Counted from the first letter of the stretch, positions 32,533-45,824 are shown. The stretch is DNA of 64,000 bases from Micromussa lordhowensis (GCA_964020085.1 OZ026596.1:41182343-41246342), one strand, 5' to 3'. Notes: generated by a model not told the origin, from the letters alone. Translations and numbers: made by a program.

Positions 32533-33518
32533 TAGGCCATCATCAATGCGATTTTTAAGATGAGTGGCAAGGGCAGTGAGAAGGGACCGGGAAGTCTCCC
32601 TGTCCCGCTTTTGATAGAGCCAAAATGAATTGCAATACGCTTAATTTTCCGCTTGCCAAAATCCCACCATTTTGAAAGGGAGGAAAAAAGCCCCTTCCTC
32701 CGCTGCCACGACCTCCAGAAGGTACGAACCTCAGCACAAAATAAGTTCTCCGCTAAAAGGGAAGTATTCAACTTCCAGCGTCCAGGGCCTCTAGGAATAA
32801 CCTCAGGAATCGAGAGCGAAAGGGAGACAATCGAGTGGTCCGAAAAGGGACAAGGACATATAAGGCAGGACGAGATAAACGGAGCCCAAGCAAAAGGCAC
32901 GCCAATAAGATCGATCCTGGACTTGATGGAACCATCAGGCTTTGACCAGGTGAAAGATTTAGCAGTCGGATGACTGAGGCGCCAAGCATCCAGGACACAG
33001 CAGTCACGGAAAAGCCCAGACAAAAGAGCAGAACTGTCTCTACTGTAGTCGAAAGGGCAAGAACCCCACCGATCCAAAGTGCGGTCAAAAACAGAGTTGA
33101 AGTCCCCGCACAAAAATGTGTGCACAGAGGGATCAATTTTGGCCAAGACAAAAGAGAAAAAATCATTCCGGTCCGGATTAACATTAGGGGCGTACAGAGA
33201 CGCAACACGGAAAAATTTGCCACGGAAAGAGAAATCACAGAGAACAAAGCGGCCCTCAGTGTCACAGAAAGACCCAGAAAGCAAAAAGATGGGCCTAAAA
33301 AGAATGACAGTCCCCCTAGCATGATTGGAGCCAGGAGAAACAAAGGAACGATACCCAAAAGAATCAAACCAAGAGGAACCCTCAGCCGAAGTCAAAACAT
33401 GAACCTCTTGGAGGCAAACTATGTCAAGAGAGAGATGGCTGAGCCAGTGCAAAAACCCCATCCTCTTGTTGCCATCACGTATCCCGTTAACATTGATTGT
33501 GGCTATAGACACAGCCAT
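32532..33518 (-). pseudogene. LINE ORF2, APE-type endonuclease part
   Basis: Residues ~1-235 form an AP-endonuclease-like domain: ATINVNGIRD, IVCLQEVH with the catalytic Glu, SLYAPN, LCGDFNSV and SDHSIVSLSL with the terminal His. It nicks target DNA to prime reverse transcription. After ~residue 300 the frame is wrong because of the ORF2 frameshift and ends at TAA overlapping the RT ATG. ATG 33518 lies 2 bp past the ORF1 stop. Confidence 0.92.
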
Positions 33519-33520
33519 AG

Positions 33521-34543
33521 TTAAGCATTGTTGGGCGAAACAAGACTCTCAACAGAATCCGAGATACTTCCATGGGAGACAGACCGAGAGCGCGAACGCT
33601 CGACATTCACAGCAGGAGTGATTCGCCTTCTCCGCTGAGAAGGGGGAGGCGAGATCTGGACCCTAACCACAGAGGCGTAGGAAACCGCCCCAGCACCATC
33701 CGGAAGGGCAGAGCCTGACGAGGACCCTTCAGAAAGCGAACGCTTCCGAGGGTTGACAGTGCCCATATCCACATCCACAAGGGAATCCGGAACGCTATCA
33801 CCATCATGGGCAACGCCCATACCACTCAAAATACTCTGCGACAGCTCACTAAACTCACTAAGCTCATTATCCCGAGTATCAAGGGAGTCGTCAGTGACAA
33901 CGGAATTTTGGGGATCAGCATTCAAAAGAACAGAGTCGGTAACAGAGGCAGAGCCCAGCTCAGCCGCAGGATCACAATTCTCGACCAGGTTAGGAATCGT
34001 ATCAGCATTATGGCCAACATTTTGGACATCTTGAACCACATTTTGGACCTCTTCTTGGACCCCTTTTTGAGCCTCATTGTGAACCACATTAATATTTTGG
34101 ACCTCATTTTGGACCTCATTTTGGACACCCTGCACAGGATCCTCACTCGGAGGAACGCCCACCGGGGGGTCCTGGGCATCAACAAAAGCACGATCACGAA
34201 TGGGGCAATTGCGAGCAATGTGCCCTTCTCCTTTACACCTTAAACATTTCCCTTTATAGGGACAAGAAGCCGCCTTATGCCCACCTTCGTTACAGATATT
34301 GCATCGTATGGTCTGACCTCTGTGCCAGAGGCGACAATAATAACCACTAATTGTGATATACCGAGGCAATTCATCAACTTCCTCATGTAAGGTCATGCGA
34401 ATGAGGCGCGACCCCGTGTAGATGTCCATATCCTCATAGGGATATTTTTGAAAGCGAAAGCTTTTAAAGTCGCCAAAATCACCCAAAGCTTCAATAACAG
34501 GCTCCATCGGGCCTTCAAAGGGATAAGCAAAAGCAACGTTCAC
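33521..34543 (-). pseudogene. LINE ORF1, Gag-like with two CCHC knuckles
   Basis: 340 codons open to the 5' junction. Two zinc knuckles, CNICNEGGHKAASC and CLRCKGEGHIARNC, suggest RNA binding as part of the retrotransposition RNP. A repetitive NEVQN/VQ-rich linker, an acidic Ser-rich stretch and an RRRR basic patch follow. The N-terminus is missing: its first codons are array DNA at the junction. CCHC-bearing ORF1 fits Tx1-clade elements. Confidence 0.88.
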
Positions 34544-35262
34544 TTACCTTCACCTACCAAATAAGCCCCCATGCCTCTAGCTCCACTTAAACCCAATATA
34601 TTGCTTGGATAACGTTATGGGTCATTTATAAAATTATTCTCAAAAATAGCAGATAGAAATGCCTAAGAGCTGCAAATACGCCATTAATTTTTGCTAGTAA
34701 TACCGCACAAGCGAATAGTGCTTTTTACGAGTTATGATTGGTTAACTCGGAAGTGTTCCACTACGGTGAATAATTAACAATAATTTATTATTGGACAAGG
34801 TTGAGCAATATATATTGATCTGGGAGACACTGACAAATCACGTTATTTTGCGATAACCGAGTTTAATAATTGTTTTATCATTCGATCACCAAGTTTGTTT
34901 TTATATTTAAATCAATCTCTGACAGCTCAGGGAAGCGATCTGCGATTTTTCACACAAGAGCGTGGTCTCAATTACGCATGAGCAGAATATTATTTGCAGC
35001 AAAGCACATTTAGACGGTACTTTCGCATGAGCAGACCATTATTTGTAGTCAGTTATTTGTAGCTCAAGTGGTAGGTTCTCGGCCAGTGAAAATGAAGGGA
35101 AAATGCATCGAATGATAAAATTAATTGTTTTTATCTTTAACTGGGATAAACATTCAGGGTATTTATTAGCAGGGCTCCTCTGGAGATCATTCACGCCTGA
35201 TCCTTGCCTACTTATCCTACACAAAATAAGTACACAAAGAGCTTCTTCACTCTTTATCCTAA

Positions 35263-35334
35263 TCCTCGGTAGTATAGTGGTGAGTATCCCCGCCTGTCAC
35301 GCGGGAGACCGGGGTTCGATTCCCCGCCGGGGAG
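35263..35334 (+). tRNA. tRNA-Asp(GTC), unit 3
   Basis: Consensus sequence; the only tRNA left in this unit. Confidence 0.95.
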
Positions 35335-36059
35335 GAGTGAAAACATTTTTGACCGAACTACATCCACAGCCGTTTCTTTGGTTCCTTTTTTCTTAGTCAT
35401 ATTGTTTATTATATTTTAATTCTGCCTCAATAGGGAAGATATATTTTTTGCATGGCCCGAATAATACCAAAAATACTGTAATTCTAGAATTTAAACAGTA
35501 GGCCATACTTTGTGATCTTGGTGGTCGCTTCATATCTCCAGAAGCCCTTACTGCTAACAAAGTTCTTTATATTTTTTTTCCAAAATTTGAAAGATGTGAC
35601 TTTTTTCCAGGCAAAGGGGATCTAGGGGAGGGAGGCTTCCCTCAATTCTTCACTGATCATGAATAATTGCCTAGTACATTTTAGTTTACATCATTGTTGA
35701 AAATACGTTTTTTTTTTTAATATGTTTTTTTTCTGGTTGTTTTTTGCATGTAAGAAATAGTTGTCCTTGCAGCCGAGCAAAGAAATGAGGCTCTGTGTTC
35801 GCTTTTCATGAGATTGAAGAGAGTTGTTTCTGAACGTCAGATATGGTGGATATAAAGGAAGCTTAGCAATCTGCTCCCAGTAACAGAGGTTCAGTTGCAT
35901 GCTCCACCTCTCCCGACGTGTCCCTGGTAGGCGAGGCAAAAACACTTACGTGACTGTATGGAAAAAACAACCGCTGGGTCGCGCCCCAACGAAACCCTAC
36001 TTTTAAAGCGAGTGTGCCCTTGGAACGAAACACCTCCTGGCTGTAAAACAAAGAAAACT

Positions 36060-36131
36060 GGGCCTGTCCGGGAGTTGAACCCGGGACCTCTCGCACCCTA
36101 AGCGAGAATCATGCCACTAGACCAACAGGCC
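36060..36131 (-). tRNA. tRNA-Pro(AGG), unit 4
   Basis: Array-consensus sequence and terminator. Confidence 0.95.
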
Positions 36132-36401
36132 AGACCTTATCTACGTTTTTGTTGGCAAAGGCGTTAATCTGTCACCTCACCCGATCATTGGCCTGCTTTT
36201 TTTCCTCTTGAAGGCAATGTTATTGCTGTCCAAGACGGCTAATTCTCCAATTCCCCACGTCATTAAAGCAATATACGATTAGAAGGAACAACTGAATTAT
36301 TGCACATGTTTTAGCAACACAACAAAGTCTTGTTACGAGTAAATCAGAGAGTAAATCCTTAAGAGTGAATTCTGAAGCTAAGTGATCTTAAATTCAGGGA
36401 A

Positions 36402-36475
<74 letters not shown>
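36402..36475 (+). tRNA. tRNA-Asn(GTT), unit 4
   Basis: Consensus with intact G18-G19; TTTTT follows. Confidence 0.95.
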
Positions 36476-36478
<3 letters not shown>

Positions 36479-37465
36479 CATTTTTGCATTGTTCAATAAA
36501 AATGATTATTAGTTTTTTTCTATAATTTATCTCAAAAAAATTCATGATTTGTTCATCCGCTGATTACTCGGCGTGAAATAGACCGCAAAATACCGCGTTT
36601 ACAAAACCTTTTTCAGTCATTTCAGTCCATAAACTGACATACAGTAGCTTGGGCGGCAACATATAAATGTTTGGTTCACTACCCTCACCTTTCACAAATT
36701 AAGTTAACCCCTCAACAGCGTCATAAAAGGCAAAAGCAACGTTCACTTACCTTCACCTACCAAATAAGCCCCCATGCCTCTAGCTCCACTTAAACCCAAT
36801 ATATTGCTTGGATAACGTTATGGGTCATTTATAAAATTATTCTCAAAAATAGCAGATAGAAATGCCTAAGAGCTGCAAATACGCCATTAATTTTTGCTAG
36901 TAATACCGCACAAGCGAATAGTGCTTTTTACGAGTTATGATTGGTTAACTCGGAAGTGTTCCACTACGGTGAATAATTAACAATAATTTATTATTGGACA
37001 AGGTTGAGCAATATATATTGATCTGGGAGACACTGACAAATCACGTTATTTTGCGATAACCGAGTTTAATAATTGTTTTATCATTCGATCACCAAGTTTG
37101 TTTTTATATTTAAATCAATCTCTGACAGCTCAGGGAAGCGATCTGCGATTTTTCACACAAGAGCGTGGTCTCAATTACGCATGAGCAGAATATTATTTGC
37201 AGCAAAGCACATTTAGACGGTACTTTCGCATGAGCAGACCATTATTTGTAGTCAGTTATTTGTAGCTCAAGTGGTAGGTTCTCGGCCAGTGAAAATGAAG
37301 GGAAAATGCATCGAATGATAAAATTAATTGTTTTTATCTTTAACTGGGATAAACATTCAGGGTATTTATTAGCAGGGCTCCTCTGGAGATCATTCACGCC
37401 TGATCCTTGCCTACTTATCCTACACAAAATAAGTACACAAAGAGCTTCTTCGCTCTTTATCCTAA

Positions 37466-37537
37466 TCCTCGGTAGTATAGTGGTGAGTATCCCCGCCTGT
37501 CACGCGGGAGACCGGGGTTCGATTCCCCGCCGGGGAG
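37466..37537 (+). tRNA. tRNA-Asp(GTC), unit 4
   Basis: Consensus sequence and TTTTT terminator. Confidence 0.95.
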
Positions 37538-38262
37538 GAGTGAAAACATTTTTGACCGAACTACATCCACAGCCGTTTCTTTGGTTCCTTTTTTCTTAGT
37601 CATATTGTTTATTATATTTTAATTCTGCCTCAATAGGGAAGATATATTTTTTGCATGGCCCGAATAATACCAAAAATACTGTAATTCTAGAATTTAAACA
37701 GTAGGCCATACTTTGTGATCTTGGTGGTCGCTTCATATCTCCAGAAGCCCTTACTGCTAACAAAGTTCTTTATATTTTTTTTCCAAAATTTGAAAGATGT
37801 GACTTTTTTCCAGGCAAAGGGGATCTAGGGGAGGGAGGCTTCCCTCAATTCTTCACTGATCATGAATAATTGCCTAGTACATTTTAGTTTACATCATTGT
37901 TGAAAATACGTTTTTTTTTTTAATATGTTTTTTTTCTGGTTGTTTTTTGCATGTAAGAAATAGTTGTCCTTGCAGCCGAGCAAAGAAATGAGGCTCTGTG
38001 TTCGCTTTTCATGAGATTGAAGAGAGTTGTTTCTGAACGTCAGATATGGTGGATATAAAGGAAGCTTAGCAATCTGCTCCCAGTAACAGAGGTTCAGTTG
38101 CATGCTCCACCTCTCCCGACGTGTCCCTGGTAGGCGAGGCAAAAACACTTACGTGACTGTATGGAAAAAACAACCGCTGGGTCGCGCCCCAACGAAACCC
38201 TACTTTTAAAGCGAGTGTGCCCTTGGAACGAAACACCTCCTGGCTGTAAAACAAAGAAAACT

Positions 38263-38334
38263 GGGCCTGTCCGGGAGTTGAACCCGGGACCTCTCGCACC
38301 CTAAGCGAGAATCATGCCACTAGACCAACAGGCC
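38263..38334 (-). tRNA. tRNA-Pro(AGG), unit 5
   Basis: Array-consensus sequence. Confidence 0.95.
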
Positions 38335-38604
38335 AGACCTTATCTACGTTTTTGTTGGCAAAGGCGTTAATCTGTCACCTCACCCGATCATTGGCCTGCT
38401 TTTTTTCCTCTTGAAGGCAATGTTATTGCTGTCCAAGACGGCTAATTCTCCAATTCCCCACGTCATTAAAGCAATATACGATTAGAAGGAACAACTGAAT
38501 TATTGCACATGTTTTAGCAACACAACAAAGTCTTGTTACGAGTAAATCAGAGAGTAAATCCTTAAGAGTGAATTCTGAAGCTAAGTGATCTTAAATTCAG
38601 GGAA

Positions 38605-38678
<74 letters not shown>
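38605..38678 (+). tRNA. tRNA-Asn(GTT), unit 5
   Basis: Consensus with intact G18-G19. Confidence 0.95.
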
Positions 38679-38681
<3 letters not shown>

Positions 38682-39668
38682 CATTTTTGCATTGTTCAAT
38701 AAAAATGATTATTAGTTTTTTTCTATAATTTATCTCAAAAAAATTCATGATTTGTTCATCCGCTGATTACTCGGCGTGAAATAGACCGCAAAATACCGCG
38801 TTTACAAAACCTTTTTCAGTCATTTCAGTCCATAAACTGACATACAGTAGCTTGGGCGGCAACATATAAATGTTTGGTTCACTACCCTCACCTTTCACAA
38901 ATTAAGTTAACCCCTCAACAGCGTCATAAAAGGCAAAAGCAACGTTCACTTACCTTCACCTACCAAGTAAGCCCCCATGCCTCTAGCTCCACTTAAACCC
39001 AATATATTGCTTGGATAACGTTATGGGTCATTTATAAAATTATTCTCAAAAATAGCAGATAGAAATGCCTAAGAGCTGCAAATACGCCATTAATTTTTGC
39101 TAGTAATACCGCACAAGCGAATAGTGCTTTTTACGAGTTATGATTGGTTAACTCGGAAGTGTTCCACTACGGTGAATAATTAACAATAATTTATTATTGG
39201 ACAAGGTTGAGCAATATATATTGATCTGGGAGACACTGACAAATCACGTTATTTTGCGATAACCGAGTTTAATAATTGTTTTATCATTCGATCACCAAGT
39301 TTGTTTTTATATTTAAATCAATCTCTGACAGCTCAGGGAAGCGATCTGCGATTTTTCACACAAGAGCGTGGTCTCAATTACGCATGAGCAGAATATTATT
39401 TGCAGCAAAGCACATTTAGACGGTACTTTCGCATGAGCAGACCATTATTTGTAGTCAGTTATTTGTAGCTCAAGTGGTAGGTTCTCGGCCAGTGAAAATG
39501 AAGGGAAAATGCATCGAATGATAAAATTAATTGTTTTTATCTTTAACTGGGATAAACATTCAGGGTATTTATTAGCAGGGCTCCTCTGGAGATCATTCAC
39601 GCCTGATCCTTGCCTACTTATCCTACACAAAATAAGTACACAAAGAGCTTCTTCGCTCTTTATCCTAA

Positions 39669-39740
39669 TCCTCGGTAGTATAGTGGTGAGTATCCCCGCC
39701 TGTCACGCGGGAGACCGGGGTTCGATTCCCCGCCGGGGAG
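39669..39740 (+). tRNA. tRNA-Asp(GTC), unit 5
   Basis: Consensus sequence and terminator. Confidence 0.95.
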
Positions 39741-40465
39741 GAGTGAAAACATTTTTGACCGAACTACATCCACAGCCGTTTCTTTGGTTCCTTTTTTCTT
39801 AGTCATATTGTTTATTATATTTTAATTCTGCCTCAATAGGGAAGATATATTTTTTGCATGGCCCGAATAATACCAAAAATACTGTAATTCTAGAATTTAA
39901 ACAGTAGGCCATACTTTGTGATCTTGGTGGTCGCTTCATATCTCCAGAAGCCCTTACTGCTAACAAAGTTCTTTATATTTTTTTTCCAAAATTTGAAAGA
40001 TGTGACTTTTTTCCAGGCAAAGGGGATCTAGGGGAGGGAGGCTTCCCTCAATTCTTCACTGATCATGAATAATTGCCTAGTACATTTTAGTTTACATCAT
40101 TGTTGAAAATACGTTTTTTTTTTTAATATGTTTTTTTTCTGGTTGTTTTTTGCATGTAAGAAATAGTTGTCCTTGCAGCCGAGCAAAGAAATGAGGCTCT
40201 GTGTTCGCTTTTCATGAGATTGAAGAGAGTTGTTTCTGAACGTCAGATATGGTGGATATAAAGGAAGCTTAGCAATCTGCTCCCAGTAACAGAGGTTCAG
40301 TTGCATGCTCCACCTCTCCCGACGTGTCCCTGGTAGGCGAGGCAAAAACACTTACGTGACTGTATGGAAAAAACAACCGCTGGGTCGCGCCCCAACGAAA
40401 CCCTACTTTTAAAGCGAGTGTGCCCTTGGAACGAAACACCTCCTGGCTGTAAAACAAAGAAAACT

Positions 40466-40537
40466 GGGCCTGTCCGGGAGTTGAACCCGGGACCTCTCGC
40501 ACCCTAAGCGAGAATCATGCCACTAGACCAACAGGCC
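40466..40537 (-). tRNA. tRNA-Pro(AGG), unit 6
   Basis: Array-consensus sequence. Confidence 0.95.
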
Positions 40538-40807
40538 AGACCTTATCTACGTTTTTGTTGGCAAAGGCGTTAATCTGTCACCTCACCCGATCATTGGCCT
40601 GCTTTTTTTCCTCTTGAAGGCAATGTTATTGCTGTCCAAGACGGCTAATTCTCCAATTCCCCACGTCATTAAAGCAATATACGATTAGAAGGAACAACTG
40701 AATTATTGCACATGTTTTAGCAACACAACAAAGTCTTGTTACGAGTAAATCAGAGAGTAAATCCTTAAGAGTGAATTCTGAAGCTAAGTGATCTTAAATT
40801 CAGAGAA

Positions 40808-40826
40808 GTCTCCGTGGCGCAATCGT

Positions 40827-40881
<55 letters not shown>
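40808..40881 (+). tRNA. tRNA-Asn(GTT), unit 6, G19T variant
   Basis: D-loop reads AATCGTTTAG instead of AATCGGTTAG. G19 normally pairs with C56 of the T-loop, so this copy may fold poorly. Confidence 0.85.
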
Positions 40882-40884
<3 letters not shown>

Positions 40885-41871
40885 CATTTTTGCATTGTTC
40901 AATAAAAATGATTGTTAGTTTTTTTCTATAATTTATCTCAAAAAAATTCATGATTTGTTCATCCGCTGATTACTCGGCGTGAAATAGACCGCAAAATACC
41001 GCGTTTACAAAACCTTTTTCAGTCATTTCAGTCCATAAACTGACATACAGTAGCTTGGGCGGCAACATATAAATGTTTGGTTCACTACCCTCACCTTTCA
41101 CCAATTAAGTTAACCCCTCAACAGCGTCATAAAAGGCAAAAACAACGTTCACTTACCTTCACCTACCAAATAAGCCCCCATGCCTCTAGCTCCACTTAAA
41201 CCCAATATATTGCTTGGATAACGTTATGGGTCATTTATAAAATTATTCTCAAAAATAGCAGATAGAAATGCCTAAGAGCTGCAAATACGCCATTAATTTT
41301 TGCTAGTAATACCGCACAAGCGAATAGTGCTTTTTACGAGTTATGATTGGTTAACTCGGAAGTGTTCCACTACGGTGAATAATTAACAATAATTTATTAT
41401 TGGACAAGGTTGAGCAATATATATTGATCTGGGAGACACTGACAAATCACGTTATTTTGCGATAACCGAGTTTAATAATTGTTTTATCATTCGATCACCA
41501 AGTTTGTTTTTATATTTAAATCACTCTCTGACAGCTCAGGGAAGCGATCTGCGATTTTTCACACAAGAGCGTGGTCTCAATTACGCATGAGCAGAATATT
41601 ATTTGCAGCAAAGCACATTTAGACGGTACTTTCGCATGAGCAGACCATTATTTGTAGTCAGTTATTTGTAGCTCAAGTGGTAGGTTCTCGGCCAGTGAAA
41701 ATGAAGGGAAAATGCATCGAATGATAAAATTAATTGTTTTTATCTTTAACTGGGATAAGCATTCAGGGTATTTATTAGCAGGGCTCCTCTGGAGATCATT
41801 CACGCCTGATCCTTGCCTACTTATCCTACACAAAATAAGTACACAAAGAGCTTCTTCACTCTTTATCCTAA

Positions 41872-41943
41872 TCCTCGGTAGTATAGTGGTGAGTATCCCC
41901 GCCTGTCACGCGGGAGACCGGGGTTCGATTCCCCGCCGGGGAG
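41872..41943 (+). tRNA. tRNA-Asp(GTC), unit 6
   Basis: Consensus sequence and terminator. Confidence 0.95.
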
Positions 41944-42668
41944 GAGTGAAAACATTTTTGACCGAACTACATCCACAGCCGTTTCTTTGGTTCCTTTTTT
42001 CTTAGTCATATTGTTTATTATATTTTAATTCTGCCTCAATAGGGAAGATATATTTTTTGCATGGCCCGAATAATACCAAAAATACTGTAATTCTAGAATT
42101 TAAACAGTAGGCCATACTTTGTGATCTTGGTGGTCGCTTCATATCTCCAGAAGCCCTTACTGCTAACAAAGTTCTTTATATTTTTTTTCCAAAATTTGAA
42201 AGATGTGACTTTTTTCCAGGCAAAGGGGATCTAGGGGAGGGAGGCTTCCCTCAATTCTTCACTGATCATGAATAATTGCCTAGTACATTTTAGTTTACAT
42301 CATTGTTGAAAATACGTTTTTTTTTTTAATATGTTTTTTTTCTGGTTGTTTTTTGCATGTAAGAAATAGTTGTCCTTGCAGCCGAGCAAAGAAATGAGGC
42401 TCTGTGTTCGCTTTTCATGAGATTGAAGAGAGTTGTTTCTGAACGTCAGATATGGTGGATATAAAGGAAGCTTAGCAATCTGCTCCCAGTAACAGAGGTT
42501 CAGTTGCATGCTCCACCTCTCCCGACGTGTCCCTGGTAGGCGAGGCAAAAACACTTACGTGACTGTATGGAAAAAACAACCGCTGGGTCGCGCCCCAACG
42601 AAACCCTACTTTTAAAGCGAGTGTGCCCTTGGAACGAAACACCTCCTGGCTGTAAAACAAAGAAAACT

Positions 42669-42740
42669 GGGCCTGTCCGGGAGTTGAACCCGGGACCTCT
42701 CGCACCCTAAGCGAGAATCATGCCACTAGACCAACAGGCC
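42669..42740 (-). tRNA. tRNA-Pro(AGG), unit 7
   Basis: Array-consensus sequence. Confidence 0.95.
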
Positions 42741-43010
42741 AGACCTTATCTACGTTTTTGTTGGCAAAGGCGTTAATCTGTCACCTCACCCGATCATTGG
42801 CCTGCTTTTTTTCCTCTTGAAGGCAATGTTATTGCTGTCCAAGACGGCTAATTCTCCAATTCCCCACGTCATTAAAGCAATATACGATTAGAAGGAACAA
42901 CTGAATTATTGCACATGTTTTAGCAACACAACAAAGTCTTGTTACGAGTAAATCAGAGAGTAAATCCTTAAGAGTGAATTCTGAAGCTAAGTGATCTTAA
43001 ATTCAGAGAA

Positions 43011-43029
43011 GTCTCCGTGGCGCAATCGT

Positions 43030-43084
<55 letters not shown>
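43011..43084 (+). tRNA. tRNA-Asn(GTT), unit 7, G19T variant
   Basis: Same D-loop G19T change as unit 6. Confidence 0.85.
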
Positions 43085-43087
<3 letters not shown>

Positions 43088-44074
43088 CATTTTTGCATTG
43101 TTCAATAAAAATGATTGTTAGTTTTTTTCTATAATTTATCTCAAAAAAATTCATGATTTGTTCATCCGCTGATTACTCGGCGTGAAATAGACCGCAAAAT
43201 ACCGCGTTTACAAAACCTTTTTCAGTCATTTCAGTCCATAAACTGACATACAGTAGCTTGGGCGGCAACATATAAATGTTTGGTTCACTACCCTCACCTT
43301 TCACCAATTAAGTTAACCCCTCAACAGCGTCATAAAAGGCAAAAACAACGTTCACTTACCTTCACCTACCAAATAAGCCCCCATGCCTCTAGCTCCACTT
43401 AAACCCAATATATTGCTTGGATAACGTTATGGGTCATTTATAAAATTATTCTCAAAAATAGCAGATAGAAATGCCTAAGAGCTGCAAATACGCCATTAAT
43501 TTTTGCTAGTAATACCGCACAAGCGAATAGTGCTTTTTACGAGTTATGATTGGTTAACTCGGAAGTGTTCCACTACGGTGAATAATTAACAATAATTTAT
43601 TATTGGACAAGGTTGAGCAATATATATTGATCTGGGAGACACTGACAAATCACGTTATTTTGCGATAACCGAGTTTAATAATTGTTTTATCATTCGATCA
43701 CCAAGTTTGTTTTTATATTTAAATCACTCTCTGACAGCTCAGGGAAGCGATCTGCGATTTTTCACACAAGAGCGTGGTCTCAATTACGCATGAGCAGAAT
43801 ATTATTTGCAGCAAAGCACATTTAGACGGTACTTTCGCATGAGCAGACCATTATTTGTAGTCAGTTATTTGTAGCTCAAGTGGTAGGTTCTCGGACAGTG
43901 AAAATGAAGGGAAAATGCATCGAATGATAAAATTAATTGTTTTTATCTTTAACTGGGATAAGCATTCAGGGTATTTATTAGCAGGGCTCCTCTGGAGATC
44001 ATTCACGCCTGATCCTTGCCTACTTATCCTACACAAAATAAGTACACAAAGAGCTTCTTCACTCTTTATCCTAA

Positions 44075-44146
44075 TCCTCGGTAGTATAGTGGTGAGTATC
44101 CCCGCCTGTCACGCGGGAGACCGGGGTTCGATTCCCCGCCGGGGAG
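44075..44146 (+). tRNA. tRNA-Asp(GTC), unit 7
   Basis: Consensus sequence and terminator. Confidence 0.95.
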
Positions 44147-44470
44147 GAGTGAAAACATTTTTGACCGAACTACATCCACAGCCGTTTCTTTGGTTCCTTT
44201 TTTCTTAGTCATATTGTTTATATTTTAATTCTGCCTCAATAGGGAAGATATATTTTTTGCATGGCCCGAATAATACCAAAAATACTGTAATTCTAGAATT
44301 TAAACAGTAGGCCATACTTTGTGATCTTGGTGGTCGCTTCATATCTCCAGAAGCCCTTACTGCTAACAAAGTTCTTTATGTTTTTTTTTCCAAAATTTGA
44401 AAGATGTGACTTTTTTCCATTCAAAGGGGATCTAGGGGAGGGAGGCTTCCCTCAATTCTTCACTGATCAT

Positions 44471-45426
44471 GAATAATTGCCTAGTACATTTTAGTTTACA
44501 TCATTGTTGAAAATACGTTTTTTTTTAATATGTTTTTTTAATATGTATGTGTTCCACTACGGTGAATAATTAACAATAATTTATTATTGGACAAGGTTGA
44601 GCAATATATATTGATCTGGGAGACACTGACAAATCACGTTATTTTGCGATAACCGAGTTTAATAATTGTTTTATCATTCGATCACCAAGTTTGTTTTTAT
44701 ATTTAAATCACTCTCTGACAGCTCAGGGAAGCGATCTGCGATTTTTCACACAAGAGCGTGGTCTCAATTACGCATGAGCAGAATATTATTTGCAGCAAAG
44801 CACATTTAGACGGTACTTTCGCATGAGCAGACCATTATTTGTAGTCAGTTATTTGTAGCTCAAGTGGTAGGTTCTCGGCCAGTGAAAATGAAGGGAAAAT
44901 GCATCGAATGATAAAATTAATTGTTTTTATCTTTAACTGGGATAAGCATTCAGGGTATTTATTAGCAGGGCTCCTCTGGAGATCATTCACGCCTGATCCT
45001 TGCCTACTTATCCTACACAAAATAAGTACACAAAGAGCTTCTTCACTCTTTATCCTAATCCTCGGTAGTATAGTGGTGAGTATCCCCGCCTGTCACGCGG
45101 GAGACCGGGGTTCGATTCCCCGCCGGGGAGGAGTGAAAACATTTTTGACCGAACTACATCCACAGCCGTTTCTTTGGTTCCTTTTTTCTTAGTCATATTG
45201 TTTATTATATTTTAATTCTGGCCCGAATAATACCAAAAATACTGTAATTCTAGAATTTAAACAGTAGGCCATACTTTGTGATCTTGGTGGTCGCTTCATA
45301 TCTCCAGAAGCCCTTACTGCTAACAAAGTTCTTTATGTTTTTTTTCCAAAATTTGAAAGATGTGACTTTTTTCCATTCAAAGGGGATCTAGGGGAGGGAG
45401 GCTTCCCTCAATTCTTCACTGATCAT
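44471..45426. repeat. Array unit 8, truncated to 956 bp
   Basis: Runs normally to ~44540, then jumps at a T-rich/ATGTATG junction to GTTCCACTACGG in the second half. About 1.2 kb with the Pro and Asn genes is missing. First short-type unit (30-bp segment absent). Confidence 0.92.
45059..45130 (+). tRNA. tRNA-Asp(GTC), unit 8
   Basis: Consensus sequence; sole tRNA in this unit. Confidence 0.95.
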
Positions 45427-45824
45427 GAATAATTGCCTAGTACATTTTAGTTTACATCATTGTTGAAAATACGTTTTTTTTTAATATGTTTTTTTTTCTG
45501 GTTGTGTTTTGCATGTAACAAATAGTTGTCCTTGCAGCCGAGCAAAGAAATGAGGCTCTGTGTTCGCTTTTCATGAGATTGAAGAGAGTTGTTTCTGAAC
45601 GTCAGATATGGCGGATATAAAGGAAGCTTAGCAATCTGCTCCCAGTAACAGAGGTTCAGTTGCATGCTCCACCTCTCCCGACGTGTCCCTGGTAGGCGAG
45701 GCAAAAACACTTACGTGACTGTATGGAAAAAACAACCGCTGGGTCGCGCCCCAACGAAACCCTACTTTTAAAGCGAGTGTGCCCTTGGAACGAAACACCT
45801 CCTGGCTGTAAAACAAAGAAAACT

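Larger units (their letters stand above)
29694..34526 (-). mobile_element. Tx1/L1-type LINE, 5' truncated
   Basis: A minus-strand non-LTR retrotransposon of ~4.8 kb with ORF1 (zinc knuckles) and ORF2 (endonuclease, reverse transcriptase, C-terminal zinc region). Its 3' end shows as an oligo-T run at 29694-29704 on the plus strand, i.e. a short poly-A tail. ORF1 is open through the 5' junction without its N-terminus, so the copy is truncated. The 5' junction falls at GCAAAAGCAACG, shared with the array unit, suggesting microhomology joining. No target duplication is visible. Confidence 0.9.
29676..35660. repeat. Array unit 3, interrupted by LINE and deleted
   Basis: Only 29676-29693 and 34527-35660 are unit sequence. 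The ~1 kb that should carry Pro and Asn is gone and a LINE stands in its place. Confidence 0.88.
35661..37863. repeat. Array unit 4
   Basis: Complete 2203-bp long-type unit, nearly identical to units 5 and 6. Confidence 0.94.
37864..40066. repeat. Array unit 5
   Basis: Complete 2203-bp unit, nearly identical to unit 4. Confidence 0.94.
40067..42269. repeat. Array unit 6
   Basis: Complete 2203-bp long-type unit; its Asn gene carries the G19T change. Confidence 0.94.
42270..44470. repeat. Array unit 7
   Basis: Near-complete unit (2201 bp) with all three tRNAs. A small deletion after Asp shortens TTTATTATATTTT. Confidence 0.93.

Noticed and set aside
29806..33524. Plus-strand open frames across the LINE
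   Set aside because: They are antisense shadows of ORF1 and ORF2, with no motifs of their own.
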